Source: Podocnemis expansa (Eukaryota > Chordata > Testudines > Podocnemididae). From it: a DNA stretch of 64,000 nucleotides. Below, piece by piece: positions 20,445-31,610 of this stretch; the stretch's first letter is position 1, and each line of letters begins with the position of its first letter. The stretch lies in contig ML681992.1 in the NCBI GenBank assembly GCA_007922195.1, positions 37,102,249-37,166,248 on the forward strand, written 5' to 3'. The position numbers and the translations under genes are program-made. The notes below the pieces were generated by a model, which saw only the letters and a list, made by a program, of their open reading frames with translations, was not told the origin of the DNA and searched no databases.

Positions 20445-20630
20445 TGATTGAGATTTTGTGGGAGAAAATCCCACTTCATCAAATGCTTGAAGATGCAAAA
20501 CTATCTCCCATTCTGTAAGTTTCCTATCTTCAAGCATCTGACAAAATGGGATTTTCTGCCATGAAAGCTCATGCAATAAATAAATGTGTTACTCTTTCAA
20601 GTGCCACCAGACCCCTTGTTTGTTCAGTTT
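20445..20630. repeat. Fold-back interspersed repeat
   Basis: Left arm GGGAGAAAATCCCACTTCAT ending CAAATGCTTGAAGAT; loop containing CCCATTCTGTAAGTTTCCTA; right arm CTTCAAGCATCTGACAAAAT then GGGATTTTCTGCC, AAAGCTCATGCAATAAATAA, and CAAGTGCCACCAGACCCCTT. The loop matches the one beside the arm at 28.49 kb, so these are one family. Confidence 0.7.
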
Positions 20631-21366
20631 TGATCAATACACTCCCCATGAATATTCCTTTCTGTTCTCATGCTGAAACTGCATATAGGGAAAATCTCAT
20701 ACAGTTAAAGGCTATGCAAACTACTTTCAAACTTTCAAATTACTTTCTGGTTACACAAATTGTGATCAAATATATAATACTTTACATCCTTTAAGTTAAT
20801 TCTGTATTTTATTTCCAAGAGGGATTCAATTAAATGAATAAAACCCCTGTGGGTTTTTATTTCTGTGTTTAGCTAAAGAGAAACTTATTTTATGTTCTCT
20901 ATTTAGCAGTTGTATTATCCTCCAGGCTAGGCTGATTGAATACATTGTCAATAGAATTTTCCTTTCTTCCTCTCGTAAGTATTCCTGCAAATTATTTTTC
21001 ACTGTGCAGAATGTCAGCTTTTACTGGGCTAATTTTTGGGGGATTTTTTTCTCTTTGCCCTGCACACTTTTTCATAGGCTAAATGAAATGGATGTTCTGT
21101 AACATTCAGATTAGAGCTGAACTTTGGGAACTGATGCAGTTTGCTGGGGGAACATTTGAAAACTATATCACCTCTAGCTGACAAGAGAGAGGGACACAAG
21201 GGTGGAGGGACTTGTATGCATCAGGGGCTGGTAGAGATAGATATATTAGGGTTGATTGAGCATGTCATGAAGATGGGCTCAATTGATTGGAGATGGGCCT
21301 CTGTTTGATGTCATTAGTTCAACTCTACCAAAAGGAGTAAGGTTTCATCAATAGAAGGGAGTCTTA
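20631..21366. other. AT-rich non-coding interval
   Basis: No gene or transposon feature recognised. Confidence 0.4.
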
Positions 21367-22590
21367 GAATCACAGAATAATAGGCTTAGAAGGGACCTCA
21401 TGAAGTCATCTGGTCCAACTGCCAGCTAAAAAGCAGGACCACTTCCACTAAATCATCCCATCCAGGGTTTTGTCTAAGTGGGACTTAAATGTTTCCAAAG
21501 ATGGAGATTCTGCCACATCCCTAGGTAACCCATTTCAATGCTTCACCACACTCCTAGTGAGAAAGATTTTCCTAATATCAAACCTCAACCGTCCCAGCTG
21601 CAGCTTGAAATCATTGCATCTTGTTCTGTCCTCTGTTACTACTGAGAACAGCCTAGCTGCCTCCTTTTTTGAGCTCCCCTTCAAGTAGTAGAAGGTTGCT
21701 ATCTCAAATCCCACTTTGGTCTTCTATTCTGCAGACTGAATAAGCCTAGTTTCTTTAGTCTCTCATAAGTCATGTGCCCCAACCCCCTAATCATTTTCGT
21801 CATCCTCCGCCAGACTCTTCCTAATTTGTCAACATCCTTTCTGCAGTGGGGAGCCCAAAACTGGACACAGTATTCCAGATGCGGCCTTACCAACCCCGAA
21901 TAGAGGGGAATAATCACATCCCTCGATCTGCCGGCAACACTCCTACTGATGCAGCCCAAAATGTCATTGGCCTTTTTGGCAACAAGAACACAATGTTGAC
22001 TCATATCCAGCTTCCCATCCTTTTCTACAGTACTGCTACGTAGCCAATAGGTCCCCAACCTGTAGCTGTACATGCGATTTTTCCATTCAAAGTGCAAAAT
22101 TTTGCATTGATCCTTGTTGAACCTCAAGAGATTTTGTTTGGCCCAAAGCTCCAATTTGTCTAGGTCTCCCTGAATCCTATTCCTACCCTCCAGCATGTTT
22201 ACCATTCCTCCCAGCTTGGTGTCATCTCTTATTTTACCAAGCAAGCAATCTACCCCATCATTCAGATCATTAATGAAGATGGTGAACAGAACCAGACCCA
22301 GGACCAACCTTTGGGGCAGTTCACTAGTTACTGGTTGCCCACTAGACATTGAGCCATTGATCCATACTTGCTGAGTGCAATGATCTAGCCAGCTTTCTAT
22401 CCATCTTATGGTCCATTAATCCAAACTGTACTTCCTTAACTCGCTGACAAGAATGCTGTGGGAAACCATATCAAAAGCTTTGCTAAAATAGAGGTATATC
22501 ACATTGATGGCTATTCCTGCATCCACATATCCCATCAAGTCATCTTCCATCAATGTAGTGCCGTAAAGACACCAATTGCATGAGGTGGAA
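21367..22590 (-). mobile_element. CR1 LINE, 5'-truncated
   Basis: On the minus strand a CR1 ORF2 remnant (22590 to 21699) is followed by the CR1 3' region, which ends at about 21367 with the tail (plus-strand view: AGAATCACAGAATAATAGGC then TTAGAAGGGACCTCATG). The 5' end abuts a GC-rich repeat at about 22590. 5' truncation is usual for CR1. Confidence 0.9.
21699..22590 (-). pseudogene. CR1 ORF2 reverse transcriptase remnant
   Basis: The N-terminal part reads GYVDAGIAINVIYLYFSKAF and SHSILVSELRKYSLD, the RT region with the first catalytic Asp context (YLDFSKAFD in the family; the Asp of Y-L-D is Tyr here, and the second, in KAFD, is kept). It continues in another frame with PQRLVLGLVLFTIFINDLND. 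The FADD catalytic box is degraded to IRDDTKLGG. The tail ends CISRSVAGRSRDVIIPLYSG, VRPHLEYCVQFWAPHCRKDV and LQNRRPKWDLR, all typical of CR1 ORF2 C-termini. The endonuclease domain is absent because of 5' truncation. At least one stop and frameshift separate the parts. No activity is expected. Confidence 0.88.
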
Positions 22591-23055
22591 ACCTTTGCTG
22601 GACCCTGTGTAAGCCCCACCTACCACATCCACAACAGTTGGCAGAGATGGAGCCAAAAGGGGGCAGGGGCAGGTCTCTGGTTCTCAGCCAGCCCTGGGCC
22701 AGGACTGGCACCCACCAGCGGGTGGCCTCCAGCTCCTGTCTGGGGCAAGGGCCATCTCCCCCCAACCCTGGAAGAAGGCCTTCAGTTTCCGGCCCTGGGC
22801 TTCAGGCGAGCTTCCATCCCCACCAGCAGGCAGTCTCCCACTGACAGTGGTGGATCCAGATGAGACAACCTACTCCACTCCCCTCCAGCAGCCCTGGCCA
22901 GCAGCGGGCAGGGCCAGCAGGGGCCAGGAGCCTGTGCGCCACAGCTTCTTTGTCCCTGCTGGGAAGCATGGCCAGTGGGGGCCCTGAGCTGCGTGCCACT
23001 CACACTCAGCTCACGTGCCATTTTTGGCATGTGTGCCAGGGGTTGCTGGCCCCTG
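22591..23055. repeat. GC-rich repeat, possibly hAT-derived
   Basis: A GC-rich, non-coding block whose right end GTGCCAGGGGTTGCTGGCCC CTG resembles hAT termini of the AGGTTGC-x-GACCCCTG type. A similar ending (GTGCTGGGGTTGCTGACTC) occurs at 47.87 kb. No left terminus or duplication was confirmed. Confidence 0.35.
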
Positions 23056-23106
23056 CAATAGTGCATTGATGTAAGTACATCAATGAGAGATACACAAACT
23101 GCATTA

Positions 23107-23472
23107 CAGGTAGTCCTCACTTAGTGACCGGGTTCCGTTCCTGAAACCTGGTTGATAAACGAATTGGTCACTAAACGAGGAGCAGCCCTTACCGGTATTT
23201 CAGGCATAATGTACTTTACTGGTAGTGGGTTTTTCAACCATCAGTAGATAGTTTTAATGTCACCTTTGCATCATTTATAACATTTTTAACATATTTTAAA
23301 TGTTTTAAGCTCTAATGTACTGAACTTAGTTTGCATAGTGTACTGTAAATATAGGTAATCTGAGAGAGTTGATGCGAGTTCTCGTACATCGCCATAATAC
23401 CAACTCATCAGAGAGCCGGTCATAACTCTGAGGGGTCACTAAATGAGTAGGTCACTAAGTGAGGACCAGCTG
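23107..23472. mobile_element. Tigger/pogo-like (Tc1-mariner) MITE
   Basis: The left end CAGGTAGTCCTCACTTAGTG ACC and the right end GGTCACTAAGTGAGGACCAG CTG are inverted repeats of about 23 bp, flanked by TA on both sides (23105-23106 and 23473-23474), the Tc1/mariner target duplication. The 366 bp body has no ORF. The motif GGTCACTAAA repeats inside both ends. Confidence 0.85.
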
Positions 23473-23764
23473 TATATAGCTTGTGTATCTCCTGTTCAAC
23501 ATCACTGCCAGGGTAGACCAGCCCATTGCTCAGCCTCACATATGTTGATATAAGTAGAAATTTTCACAGGAAATAGAAGTTTCTGAAATGATGGTTGGTG
23601 GTGTAGTCATTGAGGGGGGAAATATCGATGTCAGTACTGTCCTTGAAAAGAAGCAGCAGACATTGGGGGCATATCAACATCCGTATGAAGTCTCAGCTTA
23701 AACATCCATTACAAATCTTGGTGAAGTGCCTTTTAGTCGAAGGAAGAATTTTTTTTTTCAACTA

Positions 23765-24060
23765 AAATAAACAAGAAATCCTGTGGCACTTAAAGACAGG
23801 ATCTCTAACTAACATTCTTAAAACTGTAATACAATAGTACAATAAGAAACAGATTGACAGATCTAGCCAGGTACCCCAAAGTGAACTACTACAGGACAAG
23901 ACCAAGAAAGAAAACAGCAGAATGCCACTAGTCATCACCTACAACCCCTTTCTTATAAATGTGTGAGTGTTTAGGTGCCACGGGACTCATTTTTTTGTTT
24001 TTGTTTTTGTGACTGAACTAAAGTAGCATGGCTATCCCTTTGGAACTATCTTTTATGTTT
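23765..24060. repeat. Fold-back repeat remnant
   Basis: Left arm fragment AAATCCTGTGGCACTTAAAG ACA at about 23775. Right arm fragment AGGTGCCACGGGACTC at about 23972 followed by the outer motif ACTAAAGTAGCATGGCTATC CCTTTGGAAC. The middle is unrelated or diverged. Confidence 0.5.
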
Positions 24061-24931
24061 TAACCGGGTATAACATATTTGTACTTTCCACCTTACTCTA
24101 AAAGTCCTTGAAATTAGCTTTAAGGGAGAAAATGAGGTACCTTAACAGCTTTATATAGCAGTCAGCTACATTTTCTTTAGTTTTCTAATATGCAAGGCAT
24201 ATTCCCATCTCTGCAGCTGTTGGTCTAATTGGATGTTTTCCTTTTTGAAATGCAAAGTAATTTAAAGTGACTAGTGGTTGTTCAAGGAACCTCCCTTTCT
24301 AGGACATAACTTAATCTGACATCTTCAACACTCATCAGAGATTCAACATCTTTTCAAACTGATTACTGCTTCCGCCGTCACTCTTCAAGTTCCTTGACTT
24401 CCATTTAAGTGCTCCAATTTACAGCTTGATTATTCAAATGAAACTAAGAGTAAGAAAATCAAGCTTTCTTAAACAGTTTGCTTCATTGGATGGCATATTA
24501 ACATTGAGGAGCACATCTATATATTGGATTCCTTGTCTCCTGTGGTGCTGCAACAATCCACTATGTTTCTAGCTTTATGTCTGCTGAGATTCAAGAGGAT
24601 AATTTGTAAGAAGTTCATGTAGCATAAAGTTAATATCATCAGAATTTATTGAGTGGAGAATAACTGAATTTTGTCAAGGAAAGCTATAGAATCTTCTGAG
24701 CCATGAAAAAGAAAGGTCATAAATCATTCACAGTCACAAAGATGACATTTTTCTAAAAAGCAAATTGCAGAGCAATAGTATTCCTTCTCACAACCCTGAA
24801 AGATAAAGGTTCTAAAATTTAACAGGTATATGCATGGTATATGACATCTGATCTGAATAGGCCAAATAGTTTATGATAGGTAGCTGAGGATGAAATCTGT
24901 AGATACAATCTTTGACACAGAATATTCTGTG
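24061..24931. other. AT-rich non-coding interval
   Basis: Nothing recognised in either strand. Confidence 0.4.
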
Positions 24932-24987
24932 GGTTGGACTAGATGACCTCGAGGGGTCCCTTCCAACCCTATGATTCTATGATTCTC
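24932..24987 (+). repeat. CR1 3'-terminal fragment
   Basis: GGTTGGACTAGATGACCTCG, GGGTCCCTTCCAACCCTATG and the terminal ATTCTATGATTCT are the conserved CR1 3' end with its short tail repeat. Only about 56 bp is present, an extremely 5'-truncated copy. Confidence 0.85.
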
Positions 24988-26078
24988 CCTCTTTTGTCTA
25001 GGCATAAGGTTGTTCATCATCTGTCCCTTAGAAGGATTTCTGCCAATAATTTCTGTTTGTTGGTGCTTGTTCTCCCTACACCAGCTCTGTCTACACTGAT
25101 ATTTTCCTCCTTGTAGAAGGAATATGTAATGTGTTTTATCGACTTGAAAGAATGTAATTTTACTCTTCTGTAGATGTCCAAAGGACTTATCAAAATAATT
25201 CTCATTAATGTTAATGAGGGGGTTATTATGTGTAAACCCCAAACTTGCTGAGAAGAGAACAAAATAAAAGCCTAAATGGCACACACATAAAATAGTCTTG
25301 CAAATAGATTAGGTGACTGGCTCAAAAAGAAGAATGGAGTTTCTCTGTTTATGGTAAAACTCTGGCAATGGCATTTACTGTATCATAAAGGATCCAGCTC
25401 TCAAGAACCTTAACTTAAAAATTTGCCTCTGTTGAGAAATCTCTGGTACATTAGCAGCATACTTAAGCAATAATTTAGAAGTGACATGAGGAGAAACCAC
25501 TTTTCCCAGACTATGGATCATGATTTCCAGGGGGAGCACATTTGGGTTACAGCCATGACAAATTCTGAAAAAAAAAATACTAAAACAAACTCCTTCATAA
25601 TATAAATCCAGTACTGATAGCTTCATTGGGAGGCAAACTAATTGTCCTTTCCTATGACAAGACCCTGGATTTTTACACGCTCTAAATTAGCAGATGTTAA
25701 ATGAAGAAGGAGCAGTCCTCTCTGTTTGTAACTTCCCATTCCATTTTCATTATAGCCCCTACCTTAACCTATGCGTGACTTGGATTTATATATTCATCTA
25801 TTGATCACCCATGTATCTTTCCTTAATGGTTTAAGGAATTTTGTCATTATAGATTATAAGTTTATATACTTAGCATAAGTTAATGGTTGCCATAGCCACT
25901 TTTACACTAATAGCTGGAACACAAGGTACCATACAGGCCTGTGTAAAATTATACAGCTTGCATGAAAGAGCTAAGGACAAAGACATAAGTTGCACAGACA
26001 CTTAGGAGATAAGCTAGATAAGCTAAAATTAGATCACTTTGCACAGATAGGTCTGTTTGTTCGATGAGCAGTGGTGAT
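24988..26078. other. AT-rich non-coding interval
   Basis: No gene or transposon feature recognised. Confidence 0.4.
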
Positions 26079-26079
26079 A

Positions 26080-26116
26080 TCTATAGCTATAGCTATAGCT
26101 ATAGCTATATATAGCA
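26080..26116. repeat. (CTATAG)n microsatellite
   Basis: About five units of TATAGC ending in TATATATAGC, directly beside the fold-back arm. Confidence 0.9.
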
Positions 26117-26135
26117 GGGGCTTTCAGAGTAGAAA

Positions 26136-26227
26136 AACAACAAGCAGTTGTGTGGCACTTTAAGACTAACAGATTTATTTTTTGCATGAGCTTTTGTGGG
26201 AGAAGATCTCACTTCCTCAGATGCTTC
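26136..26227. repeat. Fold-back repeat, left arm
   Basis: A 92 bp arm (AACAACAAGCAGTTGTGTGG ... CTTCCTCAGATGCTTC). Its reverse complement matches 28488-28579 at 87 of 92 positions with no indel, much closer than to any other copy in the window. The two are probably arms of a single element now 2.26 kb apart. Confidence 0.85.
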
Positions 26228-26261
26228 TTGGCTCCCCTCCTGCTAGCTAAAGATTGGAATT

Positions 26262-26687
26262 ACTGCCTATGGACCCAGGTGAAATGGATTTTCACAGGGC
26301 TAAAAGATTGATGCAGGCTCCTTGCTGCAGCCAAAGGGATATGAGATTAGCACTCTCCTCCCATGTGTCTGCAGCAGAGAACACTGCAAATCTCTCTGCC
26401 CAGAACCATAGATACTAGGGTTGTTGCTGGAGCCAGAGGGAGGAGAAGGAAGCTCTGATCTTCCATTCCCCTGGATGCAGAAGGAAGTCACAACCTTGGG
26501 ACCAAGATAAGGTGCATAGAGCTGCAGAATGTGTGCAGTTTTCCTGCTGCAGCCAGGGAGATTGGAAATCAGCAAACAAGGAAGCAAACTGTTTTCCAGG
26601 AGCAGCCCGCTGGCAGAGGCTGGTGGCCCTTCAGGGCTGTAAAAATTATATCTGTGGCTCTCAAGCTGAAAAGGTTAGGAACCGCTG
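26262..26687. mobile_element. hAT element, left end missing (same family as 54428-54897)
   Basis: From GGACCCAGGTGAAATGG onward it is collinear with the copy at 54.4 kb (shared: AAAGATTGATGCAGG, CTTGCTGCAGC, GAATGTGTG, TTTTCCTGCTGCAGC, GGTGGCCCTTCA, ATATCTGTGG). The right terminus is AAAAGGTTAGGAACCGCTG, a hAT-type end. About 60 bp of left end present in the other copy is absent here. Confidence 0.75.
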
Positions 26688-27074
26688 GTTTAGATCATAA
26701 ACCCCATAATATTTTGTATATGTATCAAAATAGACATTGATTGTAATATGGTTATTTGTTTGTTCATTTAACCTTTTGTCAGTTCTCTGCTTATCATTTA
26801 TGCTTGTTGAAATAAAAAGTGTTTATAAAATACTTTGAAATACCTGTGTAACAATTCCAGTTGGGTATCCCAGGGGGTCCCCCCTTTTAAAATGATCTGT
26901 GGTCAGATTCAGGGAAGAACCCAAATTCCCTTGCAAGATTTATTGGCAATCCCAATCCCAATTCCAAATCGTAAAGAATCAGACTACATCATCCTTGTGT
27001 CTCTGAAAGGCACGTTTCTCCTCATTAGCAGCAATAAACACTAAGCATGCATAAATTTTAAATAAATTTTGTGG

Positions 27075-27118
27075 GTTTTGTTTGTTTGTTTGTTTGTTTG
27101 TTTGTTTGTTTGTTTGTT
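27075..27118 (+). repeat. (TTTG)n microsatellite
   Basis: About eleven TTTG units in a row. Confidence 0.95.
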
Positions 27119-27959
27119 AAATTTTGTGACTCATAACTCTTTAAAATTAAACTTTGGAATCTTCGTAGTTCTGTCCAACATAGTGATGGTTACAAAATTT
27201 CCTGCTAAGTATTGGAAGATGTTTATTAAATACTATTTAGTGCGGAGGAGGTCAACAGTTCCACATAGTTTGGAAACTATGTTCCAAAGTCAAATGCCTT
27301 CATGTAACACAAAAAACCCACTGGGCTCTTTTCCCATACATTTGCTATGCATCATTGATGGAATGATTTTTTCCAACTCCTTTCATCTGTCATGATATTG
27401 GATGGCTATACATGCATGAATAAAAATACTGAACTCAGTAAGGCCGTGAAGAAAGGTGACCTTAGAGCTTTATGATCATTTTACGGAATCTGGCTTTTCT
27501 TAAAAAAAAACTTAGCCTAAGGACTTGTCTTTCTTGATTTTTTAAAGTACTTACGTATTTCCAACAAAACAGTTAAGAAATAAAAAAGATTGAATGAGAA
27601 TGACTGTAATCACATGATAGCTGTGTGCATGTTCTCAGTGTGTGCCTTACCAACTCAGTGCAGACAGCTGACACCACAGACTGAACTGTACAAAAGGATC
27701 ACAGCTTCAGTTCCATAGTGAAAAGACTTGACCAGGTTTATTGTTGATGAAGCAAAGTCCTAGTATCCAACAGACTTTGTGGGATCACTAACATGTGTAA
27801 GTCCATTACAAGGGATGAGCTTAGTGAATGGTGGGACTTTCCATTCCCTCCTCGCGTGGACAAAAACACTCTTTCTGAGACCCCTCTTTATATATCAATA
27901 CAAACAAGTTACATGTTACGCCAACATAGTTTGTTACCACCCTTTACCTTATACAGGTT
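27119..27959. other. Non-coding interval inside the split fold-back repeat
   Basis: No gene. 27640-27958 reads like dispersed-repeat sequence but I could not assign it to a family. Confidence 0.3.
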
Positions 27960-28440
27960 AGGTAGATCAAAATATGTCTACCCATCACACTGTCATCCCA
28001 ACCTTGTCTTTAAGAGGGTCAGAAAGTATGTGGGGAGGCTAGAAAGGATCCAGAGATGAGTGACAAAGATTTCAAAGGGATGAAATGCAAGTCATATGAT
28101 CAAAGGCTGAAAGAACTGCATATGCTTATTTTGTAAAAGAGGAGGTTGAGGGGGGGATATTTGAAAGGCTGTCATAGAAGAGATAGAGGAAAGTTGTTCT
28201 CTCTTGACATGGTGGGCGAGACAAGAGCCAATGGGATCAAAATATGGTATAGCAGATTTAGATTAAATCTCAGGTAAAAAAAAACTTCCTAAATGTAATA
28301 ACAGTAGGACAATAGAATAGGCTGCCAAGGCAAGGTAGGGAAGCTTTTTCACTGGAGGATTTCAAAATGAGTCTATACAGCCATCTGTTCTGGATGATTT
28401 AGACACAACTGATCTTTATGACCTGATCCTATGTTTTACA
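27960..28440 (+). mobile_element. CR1 LINE fragment (end of ORF2 plus 3' region)
   Basis: Translated pieces read RLERIQR, MKCKSYDQRLKELHML, KKRRLRGGYLKG and GIKIWYSRFRLNLR, the pattern of the CR1 ORF2 C-terminus (R-L-x-E-L-x-L-F-x-L-x-K-R-R-L-R-G-D). Then comes a non-coding 3' region containing ATAGGCTGCCAAGGCA and GATGATTTAGACACAACTGA, as in old CR1 copies. Stops and frameshifts are frequent. Confidence 0.75.
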
Positions 28441-28487
28441 CCCCCTTGCATTTAGTTTCTTTCCTTTCTGTAAGTTCACCCATCTTC

Positions 28488-28579
28488 GAAGCATCTGAGG
28501 AATTGGGATCTTCTCCCATGAAAGCTCATGCAAAAAATAAATCTGTTAGTCTTAAAGTGCCACACAACTCCTTGTTGTT
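28488..28579. repeat. Fold-back repeat, right arm
   Basis: Near-perfect complement of 26136-26227. It is preceded by loop sequence (CTTTCTGTAAGTTCACCCAT) like that in the intact copy at 20.5 kb, and followed by the outer motif GACTAGACTAACACGGCTAT CCC. Confidence 0.85.
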
Positions 28580-28619
28580 TTTTCACTGGACTAGACTAAC
28601 ACGGCTATCCCTTTTAAAA

Positions 28620-30322
28620 ATGACAACTAATCTTGCCTCTTGGCAAGGAAGTTAAATCAAATGACCATCATGAGGGTGTGGCTTCAAAGGGCTGACAATG
28701 TAGGAGGAACCTTAATATTTCCTTATATAGAGAAGGTACATGCACTGGCCATTAACATACACAATCCCATTTTGAATACAATGTACCCCAGATGTATTAA
28801 GATTATTCAGTAAAGCTTAAGAAACCTTTTGACAAAAAGATTTCAACGGTCCAAGCTTGAAAACAGTATTTGTTAAAAGTTTTTGAAACAGTTCAATTTT
28901 TTCCCTCCTTTCTACAAGTTTTCCATTCTTAAGAATATTTTCAATGTGCTCCAAAAGAAATCTACCACACATACCTTAATCTGGTGAGAAACTTTAAAGA
29001 TGGAAAATAGTGTGTAAGAAGTTATAGGCAAATAAAAATGTTATTTACATGCTCATCTGATTTCTGGCTTTGGGATGGAGTGAATTGGGGCCCCTTTGAT
29101 TCCGGATTTTTTTTTTTCCTGGCTGCAGAAAGTGTTCCACTGATGCAATGCAAAATTTCAGTATTCACTACAAAAGTTTACAGATTTCCTAGAATGGGAT
29201 TCTCTCCGTTAGCTCTCCTCACTAGCTAGGCTCAGAGTAATATCAGAGGTATAAAAGTGCTGTCTTGCTAGACAACCATGCATGCAGTGAATAAGATAGC
29301 ATGACTATATGCACAACAATCAGTTTGATAGGTGAATATGCTGGATTTCTGCTGACTGAATCCCAGACAACTTTTTAATGTATATACCTTAGTCTGTGTT
29401 CTCCAGCTCCTGTGACTATTCTGTGCATCTTCAGTCCTGCATGGCAAACTAGTATATGTGCCTTTTCAATCTACCAGTCAATCCTCTTCATTAGCATTAA
29501 AAGGATGAGGAAAGGTGCTCTGGTAGCCCTCAACATACTAGAGCAAGCGAGAGTAATCGCCTTAGGCTGAGGTAGTCAGAAAACAGATAGAGGTAAATAA
29601 AAGCAGATCAAACCATATTGCCAAGAAGACTTTGTAAAATCTTTCTCATTTTCTAATTGAATAGGAGGAAGAAAATAGTAAAAAATATCACAGCTGTTGC
29701 TGTGAGAGAGAAATCCACTTCAAAGATTAAATCATACTGCAGATTTAAGTCTTTTTCTAACTCATCAGAAGGCATCCCAAAAAGAAAATGCAAATTTCAC
29801 CAAAAAAAAAGTATTCATAAAGAGAAGAAACCATCTGTTTATCTCTGAGAAAGTCTTCATTGCAAGATAGTGGTGGGAGGAGGGAAAGTTTGGGCTTTCA
29901 TTGTCTGAATCAGGTCCCTCCAAAAGAGAAGACCCCTGAAAGATTGTTTTCATCACAATATTCTGAATTTCTTATGTTCAGTATAACCTGAGGAACTGGA
30001 AACAATAGAAAAGGTGGTATGGCAAACATTAGGGAGATTCTTTGCACTTCAGAAGAATTAAGGTTTCAGTTCCTCTTTATGCATTACTAGAAAATCTAAG
30101 CAAAGGGGGAATTTCTGGACAAAATCAGAAAACTAAATACAGATAGATCCATTAATGCAATTCATAAAGGAAACAATCATTTTGTTAGTTGCAGACATAG
30201 CCACACTGGATTTATGTAAGGGAACAGTGATAGTATAAAGAGGTGAATACCTGCTAAAGAAACACACATACTGAAGAACAGTTCTTCAGAATGCAGTTTT
30301 TTCCAAAATTGTACTCTAAGGG
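28620..30322. other. AT-rich non-coding interval
   Basis: No gene, RNA or transposon terminus recognised. Short ORFs here have no family resemblance. Confidence 0.4.
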
Positions 30323-30373
30323 CATGTCTATACTGATGGTGGCATATTTGTGTCTATACTGATGGTGGCATAC
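30323..30373 (+). repeat. Tandem duplication of a MITE-like end
   Basis: GTCTATACTGATGGTGGCAT A occurs twice in a row, framed by GGGCATGTCTATAC and GGCATACCC, which look like Harbinger-type ends. Confidence 0.6.
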
Positions 30374-30417
30374 CCTCTTCTGGGTTTGATTGAGAGGTCA
30401 GGCAAGAGGTTCTCAAT

Positions 30418-31105
30418 GGCTGTGTTCACACAGCCCTCTTATTTCAAAACAACAGGGGTTGTTTCGAAATAAGATTTAGGCTGTTCACACGGTGCACAGT
30501 TGTTTCAAAACAAATTAAACCTAGTCCGTGGGCGAAACAATGTTGTTTTGCCACGGTTGTTTCGAAACAANNNNNNNNNNNNNNNNNNNNNNNNNNNNNN
30601 NNNNNNNNNNNNNNNNNNNNNNNNNNNNNNNNNNNNNNNNNNNNNNNNNNNNNNNNNNNNNNNNNNNNNNNNNNNNNNNNNNNNNNNNNNNNNNNNNNNN
30701 NNNNNNNNNNNNNNNNNNNNNNNNNNNNNNNNNNNNNNNNNNNNNNNNNNNNNNNNNNNNNNNNNNNNNNNNNNNNNNNNNNNNNNNNNNNNNNNNNNNN
30801 NNNNNNNNNNNNNNNNNNNNNNNNNNNNNNNNNNNNNNNNNNNNNNNNNNNNNNNNNNNNNNNNNNNNNNNNNNNNNNNNNNNNNNNNNNNNNNNNNNNN
30901 NNNNNNNNNNNNNNNNNNNNNNNNNNNNNNNNNNNNNNNNNNNNNNNNNNNNNNNNNNNNNNNNNNNNNNTTTCCCGCCTTTTCCCTTATTTTGAATTAA
31001 CATTTTGTTAATTCGAAATAAGGTGTTTCAAAATAAGCGTTATTTCGATATACGGTTGTTGCGAAACAACCATATCAAAATAACTGGCTGTGTGAGAACA
31101 CAGCC
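30418..31105. mobile_element. Hairpin-rich MITE with AAT target duplication, interrupted by an assembly gap
   Basis: The left end GGCTGTGTTCACACAGC and right end GCTGTGTGAGAACACAGCC are inverted repeats, flanked by AAT on both sides (30415-30417 and 31106-31108). The subterminal zones are built from TTGTTTCGAAACAA and TTATTTCGAAATAA palindromes. The 400 N gap hides the core. Confidence 0.8.
30571..30970. other. Assembly gap (400 N)
   Basis: Exactly 400 N in the middle of the hairpin MITE, the same size as the gap at 18499. Frames across it are artefacts. Confidence 0.99.
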
Positions 31106-31181
31106 AATCAATCTAAAGATCAATGCTATAACTCCAGCCCCATAAGTAGAGTAGTGCTAAGTCTCCTGAATGGTGGGTTTC

Positions 31182-31510
31182 TTACCAGTAACTGTCCTTC
31201 TTTGAGATGGGCTGCTCACATACACTCAGTTACAGGTCTCTATGTGCCTCAGTGCATGGTAGCTTGGAAAGTCTTTAGCCTTAGCCTGTCAGGTCAGGGC
31301 ACATGGCCAATGCCCCCTCTATGCTGCGACCGCGGCTAGATAGGTGACCATAACCATCCCAGTCCCTTATACCTTTGCCAACTCCATTAGTGGGGATGGT
31401 GGGAGGGATCTGAATGCATGTGAGCAGCCCATCTTAAAGCAACACAGTTACTGATAAGTAACCAACTGTTCTTCTTCGAGCACTGCTCACATCATTCAGT
31501 TACAGCTGAC
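31182..31510. repeat. DIRS terminal inverted / internal complementary repeats
   Basis: CAGTAACTGTCCTTCTTTGA GATGGGCTGCTCACAT (31187-31222) is inverted at 31416-31455 (ATGTGAGCAGCCCATCTTAA AGCAACACAGTTACTG). Immediately next, at 31466-31507, is a third related copy in direct orientation (CTGTTCTTCTTCGAGCACTG CTCACATC). Back-to-back terminal and internal complementary repeats at the 3' end are a DIRS hallmark. Confidence 0.7.
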
Positions 31511-31610
31511 TGCTAGCCATACCCAAGGATGGTGGGAGGAGTTACAGTCTGCCCACACTGAGTATGTCTCTGCCCAATGCAGCATCCTCTCTAGCCTGTT
31601 GGATGATAGC

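Noticed and set aside
29657..29848. 63-codon Lys-rich frame
   Set aside because: Compositional artefact of A-rich DNA; no family resemblance.
30500..31003. Reading frames of 155-166 codons crossing 30571-30970
   Set aside because: Same artefact: the N gap supplies most of the length.
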